Shown in pieces: positions 1 to 10,787 of a DNA stretch of 64,000 nucleotides (its first letter is position 1; each line of letters opens with the position of its first letter). This DNA is from Norana najaformis (taxonomy: Eukaryota; Annelida; Clitellata; Crassiclitellata; Hormogastridae): positions 39,248,757 through 39,312,756 of the forward strand of contig OZ029913.1 of assembly GCA_964023275.1 (NCBI GenBank), given 5' to 3'. The translations under genes and the position numbers were made by a program. Under the pieces are notes generated by a model that saw only the letters and a program-made list of their open reading frames with translations, did no database searches and was not told where the DNA came from.

Positions 1-50
1 GTAAATGAAGTGGCGTGGAGTGCGACGAAAGTTGGAAGGAGCATTGAGGC

Positions 51-242
51 ATGAACTGCGATTTGTACAAAAGCGAAGACTCTGACAAGGCGATTGGTGC
101 AGAGGCCTCTGATAAGTCTACTGATGCAGAGACCGGAGACAAGGCCACTTGTGCAGCAGAGACCTGGGATAAAGCCCCTGGTGCAAAGGACCTCGATAAG
201 GCTACTGGTACAGGAGTCGGAGACAAAGACTTTGATGCGTAG
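51..242 (+). repeat. 27-bp minisatellite within a short open frame
   Basis: Five near-repeats of about 27 bp (one is 30 bp) run from 84 to 221, followed by a partial sixth. Each begins GA(C/T)AA(G/A) and encodes a nine-residue unit close to DKATGAET(G/S). The frame stays open through all copies, which a unit length divisible by three would allow by itself. No splice sites, domain or signal peptide are evident, and an in-frame stop lies just upstream at 6-8. It may be the end of a repetitive acidic protein whose other exons lie left of the window, or simply a minisatellite. Confidence 0.4.
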
Positions 243-1404
243 TTCCTGTAGGTCGGACATTCTCCGTGCGAGATTCCGTTAGAAGTCCATCCGTAGCAAT
301 TCCGCTTTTCTCCGACAAATTGTACTCCTCTACGACTCCTAGACGTTGCCGCAGGAAACTTACATACAGAGGTAAACCGATCTGTGCCGTCATTTGCAAG
401 CGACCCAACTTCTTTCGTGTTCATACTGTTATTGGATATAACACGATCGTGACGTCTTCTTGGAAATGACGTAAACGTTGGAGTTTTGTTGCGCGATGAT
501 CTTTCGCGTTCAACATCGCTCACGAATTCAGTCGAGCACTTTGGAAATTTTGACCACGTGTGTCCACCTACAGGAACTTCCGCCCAAGCTTTCTGCATTG
601 TTTTTGAAAAAGAATGTTATTGTAGGCCTATACTAGTAAACTAAGCCTATTTATAAACACATATGTTAGAATTCATTAACTAAAGTCTCACTCGAAGAGT
701 AATTTAAAATTAAAAAAACTGTGTGTAGCGTTTAATTAACAATTCTTTCACTAGACTGTTACTCTGACACTGGGAACATAAACAGTTACAATCGAATTGA
801 ATTTAGGTAACTGGTATTTAGCAGGAACTACCTTAGCTGTTCAACCCAGTAATGCTTCCATTATAGGCCTACAACCAATCAAAGAAGTATACGCACAAAC
901 CTGACCAATCAGAATGGGTTTCCCTAGGTCTCCCGCCTGAATAGGGAAATCAATTACAGGTGTCTAATCTACTTAAACAAATGGAGTGTGGGTGTGGGTG
1001 TGGGCGTGGGACGAACCACACAAACAGACGCAGACATATAATCGTGCACCACGCAGCAAACTAGAGTGGCAATCTGAGACCATGAATCGGATGTTTGTAG
1101 AGCGGAATGCTAGCCAGGGTTGGTAATTTATTGTGCGCCCTCATAATATATGTGAACTATAATCCGCAGTGCGTATATATATTAAGACGCTTCCTTAAAC
1201 AGCAAGGTCTCCTGAGCTGATCAGAGAAAGTGTCATCTGTAGTGCAGTATAACCTCTAAAACCCAGTTTCAGCTGAAATTTCTCTCAGAAACACGATACG
1301 GTTATTTGCGCAGACAGCACAGTTTGATGTAGCTACTGTACTGGTCGTGTGCGTAACGGTCTGCTTAAAATTCAGACTTCGACGCACGCTATAACGAGTT
1401 TATA

Positions 1405-1411
<7 letters not shown>
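243..1411. other. non-coding stretch, nothing recognised
   Basis: AT-rich sequence with short scattered TAGGCCTA-type motifs and a small GGGTGT run near 985. I see no conserved reading frame, RNA gene or clear transposon end. Confidence 0.4.

Positions 1412-1499
<88 letters not shown>
1412..1499. repeat. (TA)n microsatellite
   Basis: About 88 bp of uninterrupted TA dinucleotide. Open frames crossing it are repeat artefacts. Confidence 0.97.
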
Positions 1500-1501
<2 letters not shown>

Positions 1502-1689
1502 CAGGACCTATCTCTGTATTAATACGTATAATTATATATCAAGTGTCCAGATTGTAATTGTTATAGCAGATTTGTATAGTGCCTGTTCAAGAGAAACTTT
1601 TTAAATTTTTAAAGGCGTTGCCAATCTGACAGCAAAAAACTGCCATCGAACAGAATGGTTTTTTCAAGTGGTTATAAGGAATAGAGGCA

Positions 1690-2000
1690 CAGAAAGACAT
1701 AGGAGCTCATGGCGGGCGTTGTTAGGCAGCCTATACGTTTCCAGAAAGAGGGACCAACCACAACGAAGCTTCTATGCTGTAGGGCCTACCGTGAAGATCA
1801 GGCAGGTGGGGATATACCAGGTCACCTTATACGAAGCAGACCGAAGGATTTATGGCCAGGAATGGCTGAGACCGAGAAACGTCTGTTGCTGCCTGAGATA
1901 AGATGGAGCAAATCCTGCAAGGCAATAATTACGCATAAGAATTAAGATCTTAAACTCAAAGCGTTTTGCATATAGGTAACCAGTGCAGGTCCTCTCGTAT
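1690..2000 (-). mobile_element. CR1/L2-like LINE, RT C-terminal fragment
   Basis: Read on the minus strand this encodes a decayed copy of the C-terminal region of a non-LTR reverse transcriptase. It contains LHWLPI followed by FKIL-type and APSYLR-type motifs, in the order seen in the better-preserved copies at 9.5-10.4 kb and 30.1-30.5 kb. Several frame breaks are present. It is a 5'-truncated fossil. Confidence 0.6.
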
Positions 2001-2579
2001 GAAGCGGGATATTTTTATTTTGAAGGATATTGTTAATAAACTTAGTCTTTTATTAGCGATGTAATTATTTATCAAAGCCAAATTCATCATTTAGCCAACG
2101 TACAAATAACAGTTATAATGATTGGATTCTTGTATTGACCGGATATTCGAATATAGAGCCTTAACAAAGATAGGTCTACGTAGGCCTACATGTAATCAGA
2201 CGCTTCATTAAAGAGCAAGGTCTCCTGAGCTGATCAGAGAAAGTCTTCTTTGTAATGTAATCTCTGAAACCCGGTAAACCGATCAACTGAAATTTCCCTC
2301 TGAAACTTGATATAGTTATTTGAACAGTCGATTGAGGTGTTTACTCTCGAGTAGGCCTACTCCGTTATTTCCCGACGCCTTCTATTTCAAATAGAGCTCC
2401 CAGATGAGGTTAGCTTGCAAGGGAACTGATTCATCACCCCTTTTGCTCTTTATTCTAACCCACGAGTAGATGCTTTATTAATCGATCTCGTCAAATAAAG
2501 CTCCAGACTTCAGGGTATGGGTTCAATTTCCGCACTCGTCTTTATCGCGACTCAGTTTAATTACTGGTGTTGCATGGGC

Positions 2580-2700
2580 CATAATATATGTCGAATCTAA
2601 TCTAATCTAGTGTATTCTAGTCTAATCTAATGACTTCTGTAGCGCAGCGATATAGCGGTGGTCGCTTCAAGTGAAACTGTAGTCAAATCATAACCAATTG
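2580..2700 (-). mobile_element. LINE 3' tail fragment (ATTAGA-tailed family)
   Basis: On the minus strand it matches a family whose 3' end reads roughly ACTTGAAGCGACCATC..GATGCCTTGTGC, then GGCGCTATAGAAGT, then a TTAGATTAGAT tail. Related ends occur near 3.4, 8.6, 24.6, 35.8, 38.3, 39.7, 53.2 and 63.9 kb. Only the tail is present here. Confidence 0.5.
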
Positions 2701-3299
2701 AAGTCCAGTCTAAATTCAATAGGTCAGAGAAACCTGAGTTACACACAACGCTGGGTATGAAGCACGATGACGCAGCCAGACGATTCCTAAGTTTTGTAAA
2801 CAGCTACAATTCGTCCGTAGTTTAACGACATCTTGCGGCTGCCAAGACCTTTGACTTTCGACCTTGTGTAATATTGTAGTTAAAGATCTCAAGGCACACA
2901 ACCACGCAGCTAAAGTGCTCAGTATTGAATTTTTATAGCCAACGATGTAGCAGTACTTAGCTTCCGTTGTTTAAATAGGCCTACATCTTACGGCTGCCGC
3001 GACCGTTTAAGTCGACCTCATCTTATCACTCTCCGTAAGCCTATTTGCATCCGACAGTTAAATGCAACTGACGTGTTTATGTAAGCCTAGCATTAGATGA
3101 AAACATTTTAAAGATGCCAGAACATAGCGTTGTTTTTTAAATCGATCTCGTCAAATAAAGTTTCGGACGTGATGGTCCAAAGTTCGTATTGTAAGTTTAT
3201 TTAAAGATTCACAAATCAATTCTTCGGCTTTCTATTTCTGCTTTGAAGTCTTTGTCGTGACTCAGTTTCATTAAATTAATTGCGTTGTGAACGCAATAT

Positions 3300-3450
3300 A
3301 GATGCAAAATCTAATTTAATCTAGCATGCTCTAATACGATGTACGTGTAATATAATTTAATATAATGCAATCTAATAACTTCTATAGCGCCGTTGTAATA
3401 TGGCACAAGCCATCAATCGATATTCGCTTCAAGTGAAATCGTTGTCAAGA
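3300..3450 (-). mobile_element. LINE 3' tail fragment (ATTAGA-tailed family)
   Basis: Second minus-strand copy of the same tail. The CGCTATAGAAG-like core is followed by an ATTAGATT tail that has degenerated into TAATATAA-like sequence. Confidence 0.45.
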
Positions 3451-3479
3451 TTCATAATACATTGGAGATGTCCATGCTT

Positions 3480-4431
3480 TGTATGCGAACATCCTGCTAG
3501 AGATTCCAGCCACATTAGTGTCTGACTTTACCGTTAAGGCCACGCAAACGACATTCATTCATATCTTTTTAGATAAATTACAAACGAACGGTTGAGCAAC
3601 ACTAGTGACTGCCCATGTCAGACATAGCCAATACAAGAGCACATAAAGTTTCCATACGACAAGAGAATCAAACGTGAATCTTCAATTCGTCCGTTGACAG
3701 TCTGGGCAAATTGCAGATTCGTTGAAGCAATAACAAACACTAATTAACACTAATTACCGGTGTCATTATGATCGACAAGAAAACCATTATAGGGAATAAC
3801 CGACACACCACGCTCCCATACATCGCCGTCACGCGTGACTTCACCGGATACAAGCGTGTCACTATGATACGCTTACGACGTGTACGGCAGCGATGCTACT
3901 TGTGTCCAGCACACTATGCTGTATAAAGGAGGAAACAGTGGGACTTGTGTGAAGCAGTGACCCGCCACGTGTATGCCCCAACACCGATTACATTACAGTG
4001 TCATTTGGTCTTCAGTTTTTCATTTTAAAGGTATCTCTTGGCCTGAAAACTTACGTTAAACCCCACAAGTCCCTCTGAGAATTTACAAACATTTTCTGAA
4101 GTGACCTCCACCTTACTTATCATATCGCCGCCAACGACAATACCCCAAGTCGATATCGCATGCGAATGAGACGCGCGTCAAACGAATCGATTCGGTTCAC
4201 TGAAACCCTCTATCTTCGCTCATTTCACGCATCATTGCTTTTTGTCTAATGATCGTGCGCTGCTCGTGCCTCCACGCTTCGTTGACTCTGCAGCAGGATG
4301 TACGCAAGTAAGAAACGCCCTAGCACAGCTGACATCTATCGGAAAACCAGTGACACTTTTCTTAAATGGTGTTGAATGGTCACTGTTCAAACATGCTGGT
4401 TTAAAGCTCATTTAATAACGCGAATATCTGT
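3480..4431. other. non-coding stretch, nothing recognised
   Basis: Unique-looking sequence without a convincing coding frame, RNA gene or repeat end on either strand. Confidence 0.4.
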
Positions 4432-4575
4432 ATGTATGTATGTATGTATGCGTCACATAATGTGTGTGTTATGTGTATGTGTTCATGTATGTATGTATGG
4501 GTGTTTATAAGTGTGTGTATGTACGTATGTATGTACTGTATGTATGTATGTATAATGTATGTATGTATGAATGTT
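4432..4575. repeat. (GTAT)n-type microsatellite
   Basis: Imperfect TGTATGTA tetranucleotide tract. The Met/Cys/Tyr-rich frames through it on both strands are repeat artefacts. Confidence 0.9.
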
Positions 4576-5139
4576 TATGCGTATTGTATAGGAATATCCC
4601 CGCTTTCTTTTCAATGGACTCGTCGGCACGAATGCTGAGGAGTATTCAATGCGCCCGGTATCTCCAGTGACTCTGATACCGGTCTCTTGCGACGACACCG
4701 GTCGCGACGATACCAATTTCCTACGATTCTTGCATAGCAACCGCACAAAACGACTTCAGCAGCCGAACGATGTATAAGGAGCGCTGTTCCACCAAAGTGT
4801 TGTTGAACTCCGCCACTGCCGTATTGGGTGGTGCCAGTCCAGAACCGGGATTAAATGAGGAGTGGCACGTTAATTATCTTTGTTATGACACAGCGTCTGG
4901 GCGAGAAAGGCAAGACTTTTAACCGAACCATGCAGTTTGTAGTATTATACTCAAACAATCCGCTTGGGCAAGCTGTGTACGCACGACGCCTTTTTCTGTG
5001 TTCTGAGTGCGTTGGTAAGGGATGAGATGATGTGCGTGAGCTACATAATTAAGTGCTCGTAGGCAAATGCATCGGGTGCAACGTAACAGTTTAAACAGTT
5101 AAGCTTAAAGGAAAACGTTTACGAGGCAGATCTATGGAC
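4576..5139. other. non-coding stretch, nothing recognised
   Basis: No coding frame with conserved motifs is visible on either strand. Confidence 0.35.
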
Positions 5140-5275
5140 AGGCCTGTAAAATGCAATGCAATACAATACAATACGATGCATTATAATACAATGCAGTGCA
5201 ATATAATATGTAATGAAATACACTATGCAATACACTACAATATAATGCAGTACATTACATTACAATTAAACAAAA
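5140..5275. repeat. AATRC-type simple repeat
   Basis: Imperfect repeats of AATAC/AATGC pentamers. Small frames through it are artefacts. Confidence 0.75.
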
Positions 5276-6200
5276 TGTCCAACAAATTTAGGGCGTCCAC
5301 TGGGCGGATCCGAGGGAGGAGGCAAATGCCGAAGAGGGAGGCCATCCATGGCGAGTAGAGCAAAGTTGAGAGGTTTGGGGTGCATAGCAAACCCAAGGCT
5401 AATTTCCGAATGAAGGACATTGCCCCCAAGAGATGCGCAAATACTGGGCTGTGCAGCCCTTTTGCACCTAATAAATATTTAGATAGATGATTACGCCGTT
5501 TAGCGTGCATGCATATATCTTAATATTATGTATAGGCCTCCATCATAATTACGTATTTAAAATAACTCTAATATATATATATATATATGTTATACGTGTA
5601 CATTTTTATTTACACATTATAATTGTATACATACAATGTATAGAAAGCGTCGATAGGTGCTGTCTATGTTTTGCTATAGGCGATGAATACTTTGATGTTT
5701 AAAATACACAATAATGCATAGGCTTATACATGTAGACATACAGTATGTAAGTATATTTATATGTTCAAATACATATATGTAGGCCTATCATATTCATATC
5801 TAAAAATGTATGAATACGTTTATATATATTTATAAAATATTACTGTTTCCTTTGACGAATGTTTTCATTTTCTGCACTAGGTGGCGCTAATTAGCAGCGG
5901 CAACCAGGATTTAATTGTTAGAGGAAGGAAATAAACGAGCTGCGAATAGTCCACGAAAATCGCGCTAACGAGTTCGTTTGTAGAGGAGCTACAGAATTAA
6001 GGGGTTCTTAATTAGAGCCTAGGGATAGTCGTGGATTTGTTGCTTTTATCGCCGTCGCCATTAGTCGCTTGGAAATCGTTGTGGAAAATGCCCCGAGAGA
6101 AGGAACTGCGAATAAATAGGACGGCTTTGATTTGGTTGTAAAAGTCCCCATTATCGTCCACGGATCTAAAGACGCGATGCTTGCACGACGTTACTAAAGA
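5276..6200. other. non-coding stretch with a possible repeat end
   Basis: 5290-5480 ends in a CCTAATAAATATTTAG run that looks like the 3' end of a retroposon, but I cannot name the family. The rest is AT-rich with no feature. Confidence 0.3.
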
Positions 6201-6375
6201 TCTGAAAGAGACAGACAGACAAAACAGACAGACAGACAGTGAGGCAGACAGGCAGACACACCGACGAGACAGACAGACAGACATATATAGAGGCAAAGAC
6301 ACAGACAGAGACAGAATCAGAAAGAAAGGCAGACACAAATACAGACTGAGACACAGAGAGAGACAAACAGAGACA
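6201..6375. repeat. (CAGA)n microsatellite
   Basis: Imperfect ACAGACAG tract of about 175 bp. Frames such as a Cys/Leu/Ser/Val-rich one on the minus strand are artefacts of the repeat. Confidence 0.92.
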
Positions 6376-7369
6376 CACAAATAGAAAAAGACTCTAAGAT
6401 CTTTGCTGTTGCCACGCCCTGGGCGACATTAGATGTGTTTTTGGCGAATCGCTTACTTGAGGATGAAAGTATTGAGCTCGCACCGGGTGAGCTTCTTCGT
6501 GGTGAAGGCATCATCGCCCGTATACACGTCAGACCTCCTCTGGGCCAATCGTAGGCCCAGACCAAATTGGCGCACCTGTAGACCTAAAGGTGAAGTAGTA
6601 ACAAGTACGTTCTAATATATATAAGGCCCGATACGCGGTTGAATGCTGTGATGTCTGTAAGTAGACGGGAACTGTGGATGCGAGACTGGTTCGTTCTTCG
6701 AACGAGTCGTTAGGGTCGGACACCTGTATAGAGGAACTGATAGGCTTAGCGTCTTTCTTTCGAGAGGGAAGGGTAAAGAAGATTTAAGGCCATTTGAAGG
6801 AAATAGGTTCTTTTGGAATAGCTGGCACTGATTTGCTTACTTGCTTCTATAAAGGAGCTACAAAATTGCGTGAAACGGCGTCCGGTCTATTCAAAAAAGC
6901 TACACTTTATTCAAGATCATCTTCGGTGGAATTTCTTTAGGTTTTAATCATCATCATCGTCATAATCATTATCGTCATCGTTGTCATCATCGTCGTCGTC
7001 ATCAACATCATCGTCATCATTATCATCATCATCAGAACCATTAATTAGTTAATCATTTATTTAAAACAAGTAAATTATTCAAAAACAACATTTGATAGGC
7101 CACTGTCTTTGTATTTTTTCAGACAGTTCGTTGCAGCAGTATGTCACATTTTGTTCGCTGAATGAGTTTTAAATGAAATCAAGAAATTAAGTAGTTGCAT
7201 TTTATTTATTTAAATTAGTTTGTTGTTTCTTTACATTTTATTTATCTCGAATAATTAATTAAAATATTAACTTAATCAATTAATTAAAATAACTAATTTA
7301 ATTTAATTCGACTAATTAATTGAATTTGATTATTAGAAAATATAATTCGATGTCTTCATCTTTTTTCAG
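6376..7369. other. non-coding, with an (ATC)n tract at 6941-7035 and a splice acceptor at its end
   Basis: Contains an imperfect ATC/GTC trinucleotide run at 6941-7035 and TTAATTAA-rich sequence from 7200 to 7330. It ends in a good polypyrimidine-AG acceptor (TTTTTTCAG, 7361-7369) immediately before the prohormone start codon. This makes it probable intron sequence downstream of an unseen 5' UTR exon. Confidence 0.5.
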
Positions 7370-7711
7370 ATGATGCATTGCAGACCGTATCTCTTAGCTG
7401 CTTTGCTCTGCATTGCGCTGCTTCTCTGGTCCTCGGTAGGAGGCGCTGCGGTTGATGCCACCGCCCCTTCTGCCGCTGCAGACGATGCAGTCAGAGATGC
7501 TGCGAGCGGTAGGATGCGGAAGCATCGCTGGGGGGAGGACGAGCTGAAACGCGGTCACCCGGACATGAACAGCCTCGTTTTCGGCCGCCGAGCTTATTCG
7601 GTGACCCGGAAGAGGAGCAACAATGACGATGATCATGATCACGATGATCTCGCCGGAATCTGTCAGTCGGTGGTCGCGTTCTGCAGCAGATTGGATTCGA
7701 ACGACATCTGA
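7370..7711 (+). CDS. putative secreted neuropeptide prohormone
   Basis: A 113-residue frame. A hydrophobic signal peptide spans residues 1 to about 27 (the core LLAALLCIALLLW is followed by SSVGGAA). An Ala-rich spacer follows, then a Lys-Arg site at 60-61, the peptide GHPDMNSLVF with a Gly amide donor at 72, and Arg-Arg at 73-74. A further Arg-Lys-Arg site lies at 80-82, then an Asp/His-rich spacer and a C-terminal segment with two cysteines (98 and 105, six residues apart). This is the standard layout of an amidated neuropeptide precursor, and the predicted product is GHPDMNSLVF-amide. A consensus splice acceptor abuts the first ATG, so the start is either the first codon of a second exon or the reading continues from an upstream exon. 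A C-terminal cysteine pair is known from luqin/RYamide-type precursors, but the expected RWamide or RYamide ending is absent, so I do not assign it. The family is unrecognised. Confidence 0.7.
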   Translation: MMHCRPYLLAALLCIALLLWSSVGGAAVDATAPSAAADDAVRDAASGRMRKHRWGEDELKRGHPDMNSLVFGRRAYSVTRKRSNNDDDHDHDDLAGICQSVVAFCSRLDSNDI

Positions 7712-8334
7712 CGACAAAAGGACACTTTCGATCGGTAAAACTGACTTCCGGTCTGTAGGATTGGAAGCGACGTCAAAACTGCAATGACGTCATCAGTTAC
7801 GAACTATTTTTAACGATCCGGAACGCTAGGAGCGTCGACGGGATTTTGAGAGTGGGATTAATTACTGCATTGCGCTGTTTTGAGAAGCGGTACGGGGAAT
7901 GCCGCTGTGGATCCAGAAATTGAGACTTGGGGACAAGCAAATAGGGTCATACTTAACTTCGGACAGAAATAATTTGTAACCAACTATCTTTTGCTTTCCA
8001 CCTTTTATTTATCCATAACTTCATCACAACTGTTCAAAAATTTTACTTCTTAAGCTTGAGATGGCGGCGCAAAGATAGAGTGTACCTGGCTGCTGCGCGG
8101 TGAGATGGCAACATGTGATCGGGCGATGGTGCATGTGGTGCCAAGAGAGCAGCGTAGCAGCTAATCAACACCAGGAACGGCGCTAGAAAATGCTTCGCGG
8201 AGATCCTCGGCGATCAGCTGTGGGCCTGACTCCTAAATGAAGAGTCATTTCTTTAATGTCTAGCACAAAATTTGCTGGAAAACGAATAATGAATCTAACG
8301 AATAGTTCATCCAAATTTAAGACTCTGCTTTTTT
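7712..8334. other. downstream sequence of the prohormone, no gene seen
   Basis: The first few hundred bases may be 3' UTR of the prohormone. I see no clear AATAAA near the stop codon. The stretch 8040-8230 is GC-richer and may be a degraded repeat, but no family is recognisable. Confidence 0.35.
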
Positions 8335-8656
8335 CCTGGTACAGGTCTTGTTTTGTCCGGCGTTCATCGCCCCTCCTTCTGGAACTCTCTACCTCCTCAT
8401 GCCCTCTACTTTCTTGCGAAGACTATCTTCCTCTCAAAACTTAAAACTTACCTCTTCTGGTTGTTTATGGTTCTTAATATCTTCTGTTCAGTATGCAATT
8501 CTGAACTTTGTATGGAGGACGTTGCCAAATTAGTTGTGTAACTTGCTCACCCACCGTGGCCTGACTTCTGGTTTCCCTGACCTACCGAAGTTTTACTGGA
8601 CTACACCAACGAATTATGCTTCTTCACTACAATTTTACTTGAAGCGACCATCGATT
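8335..8656 (+). mobile_element. CR1/L2-like LINE 3' end
   Basis: The frame carries PSFWNSLP followed by FLSKLKTYLFW, the C-terminal signature of L2-like reverse transcriptases (P.LWN.LP...F...LK..LF). After the stop comes untranslated tail sequence ending in the ACTTGAAGCGACCATCGATT family tail at 8638-8657. The 5' part is missing. It abuts the SINE that starts at 8658. Confidence 0.6.
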
Positions 8657-8657
8657 T

Positions 8658-9130
8658 ATGCCTTGTGTGGCCTGGTTAGCTACACGCGTACGCCAAGGCG
8701 CCTCTGTGACTGAGGATGCCGGTTCGCGTCCCGGTAGTGGCTTATATAAGAGATTTGAATCTCGGGCTAATACCAGAGGCGGATCCAGGATTGCTTGCGT
8801 GGAGGGGCAAGGGCATTTCCAGAAGGGCGCCACATTCTGGCAGTTCACCAATCACCATACACGGTCTAGTCTGAAGGGCGCTGGCATATAACCAAGAGGG
8901 GCGGGGATAGGGCGAACCACCCTCCCCGAGTCTGCAGCTAAATCCGCCACTGGCTAGTACGGTCCATACACGGGGATCTTAAATTGCGTGGCGCCTAATT
9001 AAACGGGATCTCACTAGATCAACTCCCTGAAAAATGAGCAGGGTCGAGGTCTTACGGTCGTTACCGAAAATCGTGTGCATTTATATGTATTATTATAAAG
9101 GCGCTATAGAACTCACTGGATTGAATAAAG
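8658..9130 (+). mobile_element. tRNA-headed SINE (family S1), split by a hAT MITE
   Basis: The head resembles a tRNA gene, with a GGCCTGGTTAGC-like A box and GGTTCGCGTCC, a good B box. The body carries the shared S1 block CCTGAAAAATGAGCAGGGTC, GAGGTCTTACGGTCG and ends GGCGCTATAGAA. The SINE sequence breaks off at 8773 and resumes at 8953, with a 179-bp hAT MITE between. Other S1 copies lie near 16.65, 19.30, 28.08, 53.07 and 63.35 kb. Confidence 0.75.
8774..8952. mobile_element. hAT-type MITE with 8-bp target duplication
   Basis: Starts CAGAGGCGGATCCAGGATT and ends AAATCCGCCACTG, giving imperfect terminal inverted repeats of the common CAGTGGCGGAT hAT kind. It is flanked by GCTAATAC (8766-8773) and GCTAGTAC (8953-8960), an 8-bp target site duplication with one mismatch, as expected for hAT. 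At 179 bp it has no coding capacity. It inserted into a pre-existing S1 SINE. Confidence 0.88.
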
Positions 9131-9384
9131 ATTCTGAACAGTAGTACTGTTTTCTACCAGTTTTTTAGTTGAACTAAATATGAGTTTCTGTTGTTTTCTG
9201 CCTTTGGCGTAAATAAAGGAGGCCTTTAGGTTCTACAGAGATTTAGCGCCAAATGTTTCATTCCTGAAATCTTTGTTGTTCGAAGCAAAGATTTAATAGG
9301 AATGGCACCATCGCACCATCTACCATCGCCACATCCATAGTCCATGTAAAATTCACTCTTCTTGAATATAAACACAACCCGCAA

Positions 9385-10787
9385 GGGGTCGTCCATAAAG
9401 GACGTCCGCAAAGAGGGAGGGAGGGTCATGCAAATGCGGACAATTGCGGACAAGGGGGAGGGAGGGTTATGGCCTATGCGGTCGTCCGCATATAAATTTG
9501 GTAGATGTACATAGCGGCTTCCTCTCTGGTTGAGAGTATTCTTGACGCAACATCTGCCCTTGATCTCTGGATGTCCTCTAATCGCCTCCGACTGAACTCT
9601 GCTAAGACCCAGTTCATCTGGCTTGGTGGTCGTGCTCAGCTGGCAAAGATTGATTCATCATCCTTACGCCAGAGGTTTCCGGACATTCTTTTCTGTTCCA
9701 AAGTCCGTGATCTTGGGGTTGTTCTGGACCGGGAACTCTCCTTGACCGATCATGTTAACAGTGTCTCCCGCTCATGCTTTTACCACCTTCGTCAGCTTCG
9801 TACCATCCGCCGCTCCCTCTCCTTTCACGCCGTTACTACTCTAATTCATGCCCTTATCTGCACTAGGGTGGACTTTGGTAACGCTATCTTTGCTGGACTC
9901 TCACTTGCCAATATTTCCAAGCTTCAATCTGTTCTCAATGCTTCTGCCCGTCTTATTGGAGGCGTCCCCAGGTATGGCCATATAACTTCCTTTATACGGG
10001 ACACTCTACACTGGCTTCCCATTCAGCAGCGTATCCAGTTCAAGATCCTAACGCTTATGCGTAATTGTCTTGTTGGCTCTGCTCCATCTTATCTTAGGGA
10101 CTTCTGCATTTCGGTCTCCTTGGTTCCAGGCCGTAGCACTCTCAGGTCGGCCTCCCTTGGACTTCTGACTATCCCTCGTATGCGCACTGCTACAGCGCAG
10201 TCTAGAAGCTTTGCCTATGTTGGACCCAATAGCTGGAATCGCCTTTCCCGAGAGCTCCGGCTAGTATTCCTCAGTTTGTCTCTTCCGCAGTTTCGCAAGC
10301 GCCTGAAGTCTGTGTTATTTGCCAGTGGTCTCACTGGTTCGGGTCGGGAGCGCTTCTGATGAGTCTATTCTTGAAGTGGCGCTTTATAAATGTCAGATTA
10401 CAATTACAATTACAATTTAAATGCAACCCATGCTTTAAACACCAACTTCAGTCAAATGGCAGACACTCTGTACTGCACTGGTTTATCAATAGTAATGTTG
10501 CGCTGCAGACAGCTAAAGAAACATTTCACGTTTTCAACCTATCTTAAAGGCATCTATTTAGAACTGTTAGATAGCCATGTATGGCGCCAGTGTGAGGTTC
10601 TTTTAAATAAGATAGAATGAGTAGTTTATTAATGACGTTTTTCACGATGCTGGTCTTCATTGTTTACTGGCTTTGGAGTGCGGACGTCTGCAAAGGGGGG
10701 AGGTGCAGGGTAAGGCCAAATGCGGACATGGGGGAGGGAGGGGTCCAAAGTAGGTCATTTTTGCGGAAGTCCTTTATGGACGACCCC
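9385..10787. mobile_element. DNA transposon with 25-bp inverted ends, interrupted by a LINE
   Basis: The left end begins GGGGTCGTCCATAAAGGAC then GTCCGC. The right end (10763-10787) is its inverted complement with one mismatch in 25. The subterminal arms are also related (AAATGCGGACA..GGGGGAGGGAGGG at 9430-9470 and 10716-10742). Almost all of the interior is a LINE copy (9500-10430), so without it this is a short MITE-like element of a few hundred bases. No convincing target duplication flanks it, and the superfamily is not identified. Confidence 0.72.
9500..10430 (+). mobile_element. 5'-truncated CR1/L2-like LINE, RT C-terminus and 3' tail
   Basis: An open frame of 284 codons from 9505 encodes the C-terminal part of a non-LTR reverse transcriptase: LWMSSNRLRLNSAKTQF, LGVVLDRELSLTDHV, KLQSVLNASARLIGG, DTLHWLPIQQRI and WNRLSRELR...FRKRLKSVLF. 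The catalytic FADD-containing part is absent. The 3' UTR is short and ends GGCGCTTTATAAATGTCAG plus an (ATTACA)n-like tail. The uninterrupted frame over about 850 bp suggests a fairly recent insertion. It lies inside the 25-bp-TIR element. Confidence 0.9.

Noticed and set aside
1407-1604. YIYI-repeat frame
   Set aside because: Translation of the (TA)n tract.
6012-6380. Cys/Leu/Ser/Val-rich minus-strand frames that look like membrane proteins
   Set aside because: They are translations of the CAGA microsatellite.
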